From Planctomycetota bacterium (GTDB lineage: Bacteria; Planctomycetota; SZUA-567; H5-PLA8): a stretch of 64,000 bases of DNA. Each line of letters starts with the position of its first letter. Position 1 is the stretch's first letter. The DNA is taken from the NCBI GenBank assembly GCA_027493525.1, contig JAOSKN010000002.1, forward strand, positions 248,001 through 312,000, read 5' to 3'. Positions 14,758 through 22,540 of this stretch are shown one piece after another. Made by a program: the position numbers and the translations under genes. The notes beneath the pieces were generated by a model, which saw only the letters and a program-made list of their open reading frames with translations, was not told where the DNA came from and did no database searches.

Positions 14758-17373
14758 ATGGAATCAACTCGTGATGCCTATCACCCTGCGTTCAGGTACT
14801 CAGCGCTAACGCTATTATTGATGGCAGCCATCGCCTCAGTTGCATTAAGCTTCTTGACGAATCCAATTTCCGCCACTTGGCTGATCGGACTTTTTATAAC
14901 GGGCGCCTTGTTGTTCGTTTCCTTGCGACAATGGCGCGACTCCGCTCTCTTCAAGTCCTATACGCTTTACCTGGTCATGTTCTTGTTTTATCAGTTCGTG
15001 ATCTGGGTGGTCTACGTATCGATTCCCGACAAAGATCAAACGTTAGCCAAGCAGAAAGTCCTGTTGGCTACCCGATACTTGGGCTTTGGCGGCGTCTACA
15101 TGGGCGTCGCGATCTATCATCTAACGCTTCACTTCGCAGAGGTGAAGACCAGGATCTGGCATTGGCTTGACGTAATCGGGTGGATCGTGGGTTTTGGTTT
15201 TCATTGCAGCCAATTGCGTGGCGACTTCTTTGGCGATTTCCACTGGAACAATGAGAAGTGGGTCCCCACCATGACGGCTCATTATCCGTACTTCTTTGGA
15301 TATATCACCTTCTATGTTAGCTTGGGGCTCGGCATACCGCTCGTCGTGGCCATTCGGCATCCGGATCGACAGCGCCGCAACCAACTTATTTTCTATTTGG
15401 CGGGAGCATTACCGCTTTGGCTATCCTGTTGGAGCCACTTTCTACTGAGCATGGGGATTTTTGTTCCAACGGGAGGGGGGCTGTTCCTGATCGTACACGC
15501 CCTGATCCTGGGATATGCGGTTTTCCGGCGCCGCTTGTTTGACCTGACCCTGGTAGTACGTCGCGGCCTTCCATACGCCTTGGTTTCGGCAGGATTAGGC
15601 CTCAGCTTTGGTTTCTTGATCTATTTATCCTGGAAAAGTGCGGAGGCCTTGGGTTTGAATTCAACCTTTGGGGGCGCCGTGGTGCTCGCCATGGTTGCAG
15701 GTGTCATCTATGCGCCGCTATTTGCGGTACTGCAGTCCTTCATTGACAAAGCCTTTCTCCGATCCAGGAGAAATCGGGAAGCTCTCTTGGCCGACTACAC
15801 CAAGGAGGTCTCTTCGACCCTGGACCTTGACCGCGTCATGCTGCAATTTGGCCGAATCCTCTATCAGGTGCTTGGCCCCACTCGCGTTCGGCTTTTCATC
15901 AGCAGCAATGCGCATGGAGACCTAGTGCCATTTGGACGTTATGAAGAGGGCCTGAATGTAGAATCGTACAGTCCAAAGGATTCTGTCTCGGAGGCATGGA
16001 GAGCCTGGCTTCAGGAGCATGCCCCCAAGAGGGCAGCAAAACTAGAACGACTGGCTTGTGAGATCCCCGTTCCTGCGCCTGGACTTGTCATTGACGAAGG
16101 CCCAGAGCGAATGGTCGTGCCCATTATGGGCCACGGCACGATCCAAGGCTATGCAGTGCTTGGAGCCAAGCGGTCTGACGACCCCTACTGGGCTGAAGAC
16201 CTGCAGTTCGCCGAAACCGTTGCTGCCAGTTCGGCTGCGGCACTTCAGAATGCCCGCTCCTATCATGAGGTCCGTCAGATGCATTTGCTCCTCCGAGATA
16301 CTCTCGAGAGTTTATCGGCAGGTGTGATCCTGGTGCGGCAGGACGGTACAGTCGAGTTGACAAATGCTTCGTTCAGGCGTCTGCTTGCCACATCGCCAGA
16401 TTTGCAAGGGGACAGCCCAACATCATTGAACGCCTTGCATCTGCAGGACCCTGAATTGATTAAGGTCTTGGCCTCGCGAATCAAATCTTCAGACCAGGTT
16501 GACAACCTCCCCTTGAATCAAGTGTTGCCCGTCGAACGCTTCTTGATGCTGAGTATGAGGATGCTGCAGAGCGGTACTGAAATACCTTTGTACTTGTTTC
16601 TTATTCATGACCTTACGGCGTTCAAGCGCATGGAGGACGAATTAAAGCGCCAGGAAGCCTTGGCGCGCGTAGGGGAACTGGTCTCGGCCATCAATCACGA
16701 AATCCGAAACATGATCAACCCGATTCGAGGCACCTTGACCAGGCTTCAGAGCCTTGAAATCGAGCATCCCATATTTCGACGATCCATGCAGCTGCTTCCG
16801 GATCGGATTGCCCTTATGGATTTGATGCTTGAGAATCTGCGCAACTATACGAGACCCATCGAATTGAGACGTCGAGCGGTATCTATCGCACGGCTGTTGA
16901 CGGCCGCCATGAGGGACCTCGAAAGTCTTTGCAGCGAAGCGGGCGTAGAAGTCAAGCTGCACTCCTCAGCCGATAGCGACCTTTGTCATGGCGACGGGAA
17001 TTGGCTCGCTCAGGTTTTTTACAATCTCATTAAGAACTCTGTCGAGGCCGTGACAGGTTGCGAAGAGCGTCACATAGAACTGCGCATTACGAACTCATCT
17101 GGATATCTACAGGTGAGTGTTTGGGATTCGGGAGTTGGCATTCGCCCAGAGCATCAGCGCCGACTTTTCCAGCCCTTTTTTTCAACCAAAGGAAGACAAG
17201 GCACCGGCTTGGGGCTATGCCTTTGCCAGAAACTGATAGAATTGCACGAAGGTAGAATCGAAATAAGCAGCGAACCTGATCGAGGGACGATGGTGACGAT
17301 TTACCTGCCGGTTGCACATGGCGAGAGTGAGCCGATCTCAGAATCGAGCGAGACTGGCCTTCTCGAGGGATGA
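14758..17373 (+). CDS. Membrane sensor histidine kinase (7TM-GAF-PAS-HisKA-HATPase)
   Basis: An 871-residue kinase. About nine hydrophobic segments fill residues 1-290 (N-terminal 7TM-HisK-type sensor). A GAF-like domain spans about 340-500 (LDLDRVMLQFGRILYQVLG to AALQNARSYHE), and a PAS fold about 510-620 (SLSAGVILVRQDGTVELTN). The dimerisation helix carries phospho-acceptor H647 in INHEIRNMINP. The ATPase domain contains the N-box FYNLIKNSVEA, the G1 box VWDSGVGI and the G2 box GRQGTGLGLCLCQK. It converges with an NtrC-type regulator gene and follows iorB on the same strand, so it probably senses a membrane-soluble or envelope signal for the 10-14.7 kb cluster. Confidence 0.9.
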   Translation: MESTRDAYHPAFRYSALTLLLMAAIASVALSFLTNPISATWLIGLFITGALLFVSLRQWRDSALFKSYTLYLVMFLFYQFVIWVVYVSIPDKDQTLAKQKVLLATRYLGFGGVYMGVAIYHLTLHFAEVKTRIWHWLDVIGWIVGFGFHCSQLRGDFFGDFHWNNEKWVPTMTAHYPYFFGYITFYVSLGLGIPLVVAIRHPDRQRRNQLIFYLAGALPLWLSCWSHFLLSMGIFVPTGGGLFLIVHALILGYAVFRRRLFDLTLVVRRGLPYALVSAGLGLSFGFLIYLSWKSAEALGLNSTFGGAVVLAMVAGVIYAPLFAVLQSFIDKAFLRSRRNREALLADYTKEVSSTLDLDRVMLQFGRILYQVLGPTRVRLFISSNAHGDLVPFGRYEEGLNVESYSPKDSVSEAWRAWLQEHAPKRAAKLERLACEIPVPAPGLVIDEGPERMVVPIMGHGTIQGYAVLGAKRSDDPYWAEDLQFAETVAASSAAALQNARSYHEVRQMHLLLRDTLESLSAGVILVRQDGTVELTNASFRRLLATSPDLQGDSPTSLNALHLQDPELIKVLASRIKSSDQVDNLPLNQVLPVERFLMLSMRMLQSGTEIPLYLFLIHDLTAFKRMEDELKRQEALARVGELVSAINHEIRNMINPIRGTLTRLQSLEIEHPIFRRSMQLLPDRIALMDLMLENLRNYTRPIELRRRAVSIARLLTAAMRDLESLCSEAGVEVKLHSSADSDLCHGDGNWLAQVFYNLIKNSVEAVTGCEERHIELRITNSSGYLQVSVWDSGVGIRPEHQRRLFQPFFSTKGRQGTGLGLCLCQKLIELHEGRIEISSEPDRGTMVTIYLPVAHGESEPISESSETGLLEG

Positions 17374-17570
17374 ATAAACAGTAGGCCACGCCATTGAAGT
17401 CGGCTTAAGTAGCGATACCGAAAGCCCTCCTGCACGATATTCAGTTGCATCCAAATGCTGCCTCGATTGGGGTGCAGTAAGATTTGTTCGAGTACATGTT
17501 CTGTTACTACAAACTCCAATTCGCCGCATCTCGAATGCAGGTCGAGGGCCAATTTGAGATCTTGGATCAT
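17301..17570 (-). CDS. Small protein coupled to the response regulator
   Basis: An 89-residue frame whose ATG overlaps the regulator's stop (ATGA), suggesting translational coupling. Residues 5-60 have a protein-like pattern (LALDLHSRCGELEFVVTEHV, then EQILLHPNRGSIWMQL), but I recognise no family. Its last 24 codons run antisense through the end of the kinase gene, which argues for caution: the true 3' end or the whole gene may be spurious. It would be the only occupant of the 193-base space between the two convergent genes. Confidence 0.35.
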   Translation of the reverse strand: MIQDLKLALDLHSRCGELEFVVTEHVLEQILLHPNRGSIWMQLNIVQEGFRYRYLSRLQWRGLLFIHPSRRPVSLDSEIGSLSPCATGR

Positions 17571-18946
17571 CCCTGGCCTCCTTTTTCACCGATGGAAATG
17601 CTGTAATAGCGAATCTTGCGTCCCAGGGTGTTGCGATGAAATCCTAGAGCCTCCGCTGCTTTCGTCTGGTTGCCACGATGTTTACACAGGACTTCCACGA
17701 TCAACTCTTTTTCGTTACGTTCGATCTGCGTGTATTGTGGCTCATCACTGCTTTGAACCACAAGAATATCCGCGGGCAGGTGTTCCGGCGTTAGCTCCTG
17801 ATCGCTCTTCTCCATGAGCATGATGGCTGCCTCAAGCACGTTGCGAAGCTCGCGCACGTTCCCAGGCCAGTCGTAGTGAGCAAAAACCTTAAGGACCGTC
17901 TTGCTTACCAGCACGGGCGAGCGCCCCATTTCTGAGCATAGTCTTGCTGAATAGTGCTCTACCAGCTCGGGAATATCTTCTGGCCGCGTACTCAAGGATG
18001 GCAAGAGTATGTTCGAAACGTTGATCCGGTGGTAGAGGTCCTCGCGGAAGGCCCCTTCGCGGACGGCCTGCTTCAAGTCGCGGTTCGTCGCGAATACAAA
18101 GCGGGCAAGACATTCTCTTTCGCGAGTGTCGCCCACCGGCGTGAAATGCCGGTATTCAAGGACGCGCAGGAGCGCCGCCTGCTGGCGCAAGGGCATGTCT
18201 CCGATTTCATCGAGGAACACGGTACCATCAGCGGCGAGTTCAAACTTGCCTTGGGCTGAGTCCACTGCGCCCGTGAATGCTCCTTTGCGATGTCCAAACA
18301 GGATAGACTCGGTCAGGGTCTCTGGTATGGCTGCGCAATTAACGACCACGAAAGGCTTGTTGGCCCTCTTGCTCGCATAATGTAGCGTTCGCGCGGCAAG
18401 CTCTTTACCCGTACCGCTGTCGCCTCGAATCAGCACGCATCCTTCAAAATCGGCCAGCCGCTGCAGCGTACCTCGTACTTGCTTCATCGCAGGGCTCTCG
18501 CCCAGAAGACCATCAAGTCCAAAGTGGCTGCGCAACTCACGCACCAATTGCGATTGACTGACCTTCAAACTTCGCAAGTGGAGTGCCTTCTCCACACGAT
18601 TGAGCAATTCCTGAAGCGAGTAAGGCTTTCTTACGTAATCGAACGCGCCCAGCTTGATCGCCTCTACGATCAGGCCGTACTCGTCGGTGTTGCCACTGAC
18701 CATGACGACTTCGGGAGCATTAGGCAGGGCTTTCACTTGTCTCAAGAGCGCCAGGTCGTCGCAATCCGGGAATACCAAGTCCAAAATCACCAGGTCAGGA
18801 CTTTCCATGCGTGTCTTTTCAAGTGCCTCTTGGGCAGTCTTGGCAAAGGCGAGCCGATAGGATTGAAGGGCGAGAGCATCGCCGATATCCTCTCTCGCGA
18901 AGTCGTCGTCGTCAGCAACCAGGATCAACGGCCTTGGTGCGGGCAA
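17567..18946 (-). CDS. NtrC-family sigma-54 response regulator
   Basis: A 459-residue regulator with a TTG start eight bases after GGGAGG. The receiver domain (about residues 5-120) has the acidic pocket ADDDD and phospho-acceptor D56 in VILDLVFPD. The AAA+ domain (about 140-375) has Walker A GDSGTGKE, the sigma-54 contact loop GAFTGA, Walker B GTVFLDEIGDMP and the arginine-finger region TRPEDIPELVEHY. The C-terminal Fis-type HTH is NQTKAAEALGFHRNTLGRKI. With the GAFTGA loop intact it should open sigma-54 promoters, such as the candidate at 10183. Convergent with the histidine kinase. Confidence 0.93.
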   Translation of the reverse strand: MPAPRPLILVADDDDFAREDIGDALALQSYRLAFAKTAQEALEKTRMESPDLVILDLVFPDCDDLALLRQVKALPNAPEVVMVSGNTDEYGLIVEAIKLGAFDYVRKPYSLQELLNRVEKALHLRSLKVSQSQLVRELRSHFGLDGLLGESPAMKQVRGTLQRLADFEGCVLIRGDSGTGKELAARTLHYASKRANKPFVVVNCAAIPETLTESILFGHRKGAFTGAVDSAQGKFELAADGTVFLDEIGDMPLRQQAALLRVLEYRHFTPVGDTRERECLARFVFATNRDLKQAVREGAFREDLYHRINVSNILLPSLSTRPEDIPELVEHYSARLCSEMGRSPVLVSKTVLKVFAHYDWPGNVRELRNVLEAAIMLMEKSDQELTPEHLPADILVVQSSDEPQYTQIERNEKELIVEVLCKHRGNQTKAAEALGFHRNTLGRKIRYYSISIGEKGGQG

Positions 18947-19279
18947 GGTGGAGTCCTCCCTTCGGTGTAGTTTAGTACACTCAGACTATCACAGCACATG
19001 ATTACATCAGTTAGCACCGAATCGGTGCGCATGTGCCCCCTTCCGCCTGAGGGCCATTGCCAGCTCGTTGGTTGCAACTCGTTGCCGAACAATATGATAT
19101 GTGCGCTGCTGAAAACATGGGTGGAGGGGACATAGCTTTCTCTCCCGGTCCTATTCCGGGTATGGCAAGTTTCATGCCGTAGACTTGCTCCTCCCGTGTT
19201 TCATTGTGAACTCTCACCCAGCCCTGTCATGCAGTACCTTCCTTTGCAGAAGGTGCGCGCAATTGTTGCAAGTTGGGCT
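18947..19279. other. Gene-free region between the regulator and the gsp block
   Basis: No gene is supported here. It contains a perfect inverted repeat, GCACCGA (19014-19020), one A, TCGGTGC (19022-19028), possibly an operator for the regulator gene or a termination hairpin. TGGCAAG-N4-ATGCC at 19163-19178 resembles a sigma-54 site but drives nothing visible on the plus strand. GC content is lower than in the gsp block that follows, so a junction of different DNA lies near 19.28 kb. Confidence 0.4.
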
Positions 19280-19867
19280 TCACAGTTCCCAGATACAGGT
19301 TCGACTCACTAAGTGTAGTCGGAGTGCCCTAGGTTTATTCGGTCTTTGCCACCGCTCCACCCAATTCTTCCCGTCGTAGAACTCCAACGTCGGCTTGTGT
19401 GGCGCAGTCAGGAGCGTGATGTCGCCGGGCGAGGCATCCTCTCGCCGGACCAGGTCGAATCCGGAACCGCGGGGTTGGACGAGGTAGGACACGCGCGCGA
19501 TGCTGCGGGTCACGCTGGACGTGGACTCCCGCCCCGAATCCACCGCGAGGCTGTCCGCCAGCGTCGCGAAGCTCAGGAGGAGTTCTCCGCTCTCGGGCCA
19601 TGCGGATGGGCGGCTGGCCGGGTCAGGTGGGTTCGCCTGGGGCTGGTACCAGCCCTGGAGGTCGCGTTTCAGGATGTTCAGGGCCGTCGCGACGCGCATG
19701 TCGGTGGCCGAGGCCTGCTTGACCGTCCGCGCCGTCGAAAGGCTGGACTGGGTGACTCGGGCCACGGCGAAGACGATCAGGACCGAGAGCGCGATGGCCA
19801 GAATGACTTCGATCAGGGTGAAGCCGTGGCTTGCGCCCGGAAGCATTTTTCTTCTAACGGGGCGCAT
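19280..19867 (-). CDS. gspJ: Type II secretion minor pseudopilin GspJ (probably 3'-truncated)
   Basis: The start at 19867 (MRPVRRK) is chosen because the prepilin leader must precede the cleavage site. The sequence GASHGFTLIEVILAIALSVL is a classical G|FTLIE type-IV prepilin peptidase site plus N-terminal helix. The remaining 150 residues have the GspJ pattern (ATALNILKRDLQGW, then GSGFDLVRREDAS). The end, RALRLHLVSRTCIWEL, departs from the expected C-terminal strand, and the gene block stops there. It probably ends at a recombination junction. It overlaps gspI by 14 bases. Confidence 0.8.
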   Translation of the reverse strand: MRPVRRKMLPGASHGFTLIEVILAIALSVLIVFAVARVTQSSLSTARTVKQASATDMRVATALNILKRDLQGWYQPQANPPDPASRPSAWPESGELLLSFATLADSLAVDSGRESTSSVTRSIARVSYLVQPRGSGFDLVRREDASPGDITLLTAPHKPTLEFYDGKNWVERWQRPNKPRALRLHLVSRTCIWEL

Positions 19868-20252
19868 CGCGAGGCTCCTCCGTCGTTGGCGCCGGCGGGG
19901 TCCAGACGAGCGTCTCCAGGGACATAAGAGTTCGATCCTGCCGGTCCAGCGCCGCAAGGGTCAGGCGTTCCAGGCCCTTGAGCGCGACTGAGGTCTCGCG
20001 GCGACGTTCCAGCCGCCAGGAGTACCCCGGCAGCCCCTCGAATGGTCCCGTTCCTGACTGCTCCAGCCCCAGTCGGATCTCGTCGAGCTTGGATTCCAGG
20101 GCGAGGCCCAGGCGCAGTCCCTCGCCGGCGCGCAGGCTGCGGCGCAGGGATTCATGGTTGGCCGAGACGAGCAGGATCAGCGCCGTGGCCGCGATGCCCA
20201 GGGCGACGATGACTTCGACCAGCGTGAAGCCCGGGAAGCGTCTCTTATTCAT
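19854..20252 (-). CDS. gspI: Type II secretion minor pseudopilin GspI
   Basis: A 132-residue pseudopilin: short leader MNKRRFPG, cleavage before FTLVEVIVALGIAATAL with the required Glu at +5, then ESLRRSLRAGEGLRLGLALE, typical of GspI. It forms the tip complex of the pseudopilus with GspJ and GspH-like subunits after cleavage by the prepilin peptidase, which is not encoded here. It overlaps gspH by eight bases and gspJ by 14, showing tight operon packing. Pro/Thr-rich at the end. Confidence 0.85.
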   Translation of the reverse strand: MNKRRFPGFTLVEVIVALGIAATALILLVSANHESLRRSLRAGEGLRLGLALESKLDEIRLGLEQSGTGPFEGLPGYSWRLERRRETSVALKGLERLTLAALDRQDRTLMSLETLVWTPPAPTTEEPRDAPR

Positions 20253-20722
20253 CGAGGGCGACCTCGGTATCGAGCGGGTCGAGGCGCAGGCGGACGCGGT
20301 GTCCTTCCCGGTGTTCGAGGTCCACGACGGTCGGCGGCACGATGCCGCGCGCGTCGAAGTAGAGCACCGCGAGCCTGGGGCTGTCGTTGCCGGTTTGAAT
20401 GGACCGGAAGCGCAGCGGGCCGGGCAAGGCGTGGGTGTAGATTGGCGCGGGTGAGCGATCGGGATCCAGGCGCTTCTCGGTCAGGCGGTAGACGGTGCAG
20501 CGCCCCCTCGACTTCCAGGCGCAAGGCGTAGATACCGTCTTCGACCTTGGCGCGCTCACGATAGTTCCCGATCAGGTTTGCCAGGGCGCGGGCCTCCCTG
20601 ACCGTCTGCTGCCGCGTGCTGCCGAGGTCGAAGCGCACGATCACCAGGCCCATGGCCACGACGACGAGGGCCAGGACGACGACCAGTTCGATCAGCGTGA
20701 AGCCGCGGCGAACGGGCCTCAT
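20245..20722 (-). CDS. gspH: Type II secretion pseudopilin GspH (single-base frameshift)
   Basis: The start ATG (20722) overlaps the gspG stop. The N-terminus RRGFTLIELVVVLALVVVAM is a prepilin signal. Reading continues to DGIYALRLEVEG, after which the family-like sequence (RCTVYRLTEKRLDP, LPGPLRFRS) continues only in another frame to the TAA at 20245. The five-C run at 20503-20507 (plus strand) accounts for the shift: with four C the frame reads EGRCTVY. Either an insertion error or a recent mutation. The restored product is about 158 residues, normal for GspH. Confidence 0.78.
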
Positions 20723-21159
20723 TCGCGGTCGTCCAGATTCAGGTTGGTTAGGTCGCGCGCGACGCCGGCGCCGCCCTCGTGCCCGTCGGCGCCCAGGCAG
20801 GTGATGACGAACTCCGCGCCTTCGACGCGGTAAAGGTAATCGTGGCCCCAAGGATCCTTGGGGACTTTCTTGCCCTTCAGGAACCCACCCTCCGGCCAGT
20901 CGCTGTTTCCGGAGGGCCGGTCCACCAGTTCGTTCAACGATTCCGGGAGCCGGCTCTGGTGGGCCTGGAACTCGATGACGGCGCCTTCCAACTGCGCGAT
21001 CTGGGCCTTGGCGGCGGCGACCTTGGCCTGGTCGGTCTTGCCGCTGTAACGCACGATCACGACCGTCGAGAGCACGCCGATGATGGCCACGACGACGATC
21101 AATTCCACCAGCGTAAAGCCTTGGCACCGGCGCTTCTTAGGGCGTTGTGGGGGTCTCAC
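20719..21159 (-). CDS. gspG: Type II secretion major pseudopilin GspG
   Basis: A 146-residue major pseudopilin with a GTG start after AAGGAGGG. The leader RPPQRPKKRRCQG is cleaved before FTLVELIVVVAIIGVLSTVV (Glu at +5). The downstream GspG signature includes AAAKAQIAQLEGAV, a YxLHxxxLP-like SRLPESLNELV, and KDPWGHDYLYRVEG, where the DPWG calcium-loop segment is diagnostic. It polymerises into the periplasmic pseudopilus that pushes substrates through the secretin. The secretin gene gspD and genes gspC, K, L and M are absent from this block. Confidence 0.92.
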   Translation of the reverse strand: MRPPQRPKKRRCQGFTLVELIVVVAIIGVLSTVVIVRYSGKTDQAKVAAAKAQIAQLEGAVIEFQAHQSRLPESLNELVDRPSGNSDWPEGGFLKGKKVPKDPWGHDYLYRVEGAEFVITCLGADGHEGGAGVARDLTNLNLDDRE

Positions 21160-21189
21160 GGATGAAATCCCTCCTTCTATATAGGCTCG

Positions 21190-22410
21190 CTACTGCACCT
21201 GGCTGAAGTCCGTGATGGGCAGCAGGATCGCGGCTACGATGAAGCCGACCAGCAGACCCAGGACCACGATCAGGATCGGGTTGACCAGGTCGGTGAGCCG
21301 GCCGGCCACGAGGCCGACCTCCTCGTGATAGCCCTCGGCGATCTCGCGCAGCACGCCGGCCAAGTCGCCCGATTCCTCGCCGACGCCAGCGGCGAAGCCT
21401 ACGGCAGGAGGCAGGAAGGCGCTGGCTTTGAGCGCTTCCGATAAGCTCTGGCCTTCGAGGATGCGCTGCTGGAGCTGCGCCAGGTCGGCGACCAGGACGC
21501 GGTTGCCCAAGGCTTCATGCGCAATGGACAGAGCCTGTGCGGCCGGCAGGCCGCTGGCGAGCAGATGGCTCATCGTGTCGGCCCAGTGCGCGATCGCCTG
21601 CTTGCGCAGCAGTTCGCCGATCACCGGCACGGCCAACAGGATGCGGTCCAGTCCGCGCCGGCCCCGCTCGGAGCGCAGCAGCACGCTGAAAATCCAACCC
21701 AGCCATCCCATGCCCAGCAGGAGCGCCCACCAGTAGTCCTGGATCAGGCCGCTCAGGGCCAGCAGGACCTCCGTGGGCCAGGGCAGGACGCGTTGCTGTT
21801 CCAGCAGCACGGCGGTGACCTTGGGGACGACGAAGGCCATCAGGAAGGCCAGGACCAGGAAGCCGATGCCGCACATCAGGGCCGGATAGGTCAGGGCCGA
21901 GACGACCTTGTCGCGCAGGCGTTTCTTGCGGGTGTAGAAGGCGGCCATGGTGGCCAGGACCGGCCCCAGTTGGCCCGAGGCCGCGCCGGCCCGGGCCACG
22001 GCGACGAAGAGCTTGGGGAAGGCGCGCGGGTGCGCGGCCAGGGCCGCATCCAGCGAGTCGCCTTCGCGGACGCGCACGGCCAGGTCCTGGGCCAGTTCGC
22101 GCAGGCAGCGCTCCTCGAGTTGGCGGCCCAGCACATCCAGTGCTTGCGCCAGCGGTAGTCCCGCCTTGAGCAACATGGCCAGTTGCCGGGAGAAGGCCGC
22201 CAGCCGGTCGAGTTGTCTGCCGCCCGAGGCCAGCCAGCCCGGCAGGTGAACCGGACCTCTGGAAGTCGTGCGAACGAACGGTTCCAGGCGCGTCGTATGC
22301 AGGCCCTGGGAGCGGAGCGCGGCCCGGATCTCGGCGGGCGTTCCAGCGTCGGCGGTGCCCTTGACCGTGCGGCCGTGGGCGTCCAGGGCGACGTAGCGGA
22401 AGAGCGCCAT
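21190..22410 (-). CDS. gspF: Type II secretion inner-membrane platform protein GspF
   Basis: A 406-residue GspF/PilC-family protein. The N-terminal MALFRYVALDAHGRTVKGT is standard, two cytoplasmic T2SSF helical domains follow (LAAFSRQLAMLLKAGLPLAQ and ADTMSHLLASGLPAAQALSI), and three transmembrane helices are visible (ALMCGIGFLVLAFLMAFVVP, the WWALLLGMGWLGWIF segment, and ILIVVLGLLVGFIVAAILLP). It couples the GspE ATPase to pseudopilus assembly. Its ATG begins directly after the stop of the gspE remnant. Confidence 0.94.
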   Translation of the reverse strand: MALFRYVALDAHGRTVKGTADAGTPAEIRAALRSQGLHTTRLEPFVRTTSRGPVHLPGWLASGGRQLDRLAAFSRQLAMLLKAGLPLAQALDVLGRQLEERCLRELAQDLAVRVREGDSLDAALAAHPRAFPKLFVAVARAGAASGQLGPVLATMAAFYTRKKRLRDKVVSALTYPALMCGIGFLVLAFLMAFVVPKVTAVLLEQQRVLPWPTEVLLALSGLIQDYWWALLLGMGWLGWIFSVLLRSERGRRGLDRILLAVPVIGELLRKQAIAHWADTMSHLLASGLPAAQALSIAHEALGNRVLVADLAQLQQRILEGQSLSEALKASAFLPPAVGFAAGVGEESGDLAGVLREIAEGYHEEVGLVAGRLTDLVNPILIVVLGLLVGFIVAAILLPITDFSQVQ

Positions 22411-22540
22411 TCAGACGCCCTCCCGGACGGCTTGCGTGACGGCGCGGACTTCGGGGAGCGTGGTGATCCCCGCCGCGGCCTTGCGCAGCCCGTCCTGCCG
22501 AAGGGTCAGCATGCCCTGTTCGATGGCGGCCTTCCTGGCA
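22411..22540 (-). pseudogene. gspE: 3' remnant of gspE (secretion ATPase)
   Basis: Minus-strand reading into the gspF start gives the C-terminal end of a GspE/PilB ATPase: KAAIEQGMLTLRQDGLRK, then AAAGITTLPEVRAVTQ and VREGV followed by TGA. The GITTLxEVxxVT motif is diagnostic. Upstream of about 22540 the similarity stops abruptly and plus-strand RHS sequence begins. About 90 percent of gspE, including Walker A/B, is missing, so the block cannot encode its own ATPase. Confidence 0.75.

Noticed and set aside
19163-19178. Second sigma-54 promoter (TGGCAAG-N4-ATGCC)
   Set aside because: It faces no supported plus-strand gene within 3 kb and has two mismatches in key positions.
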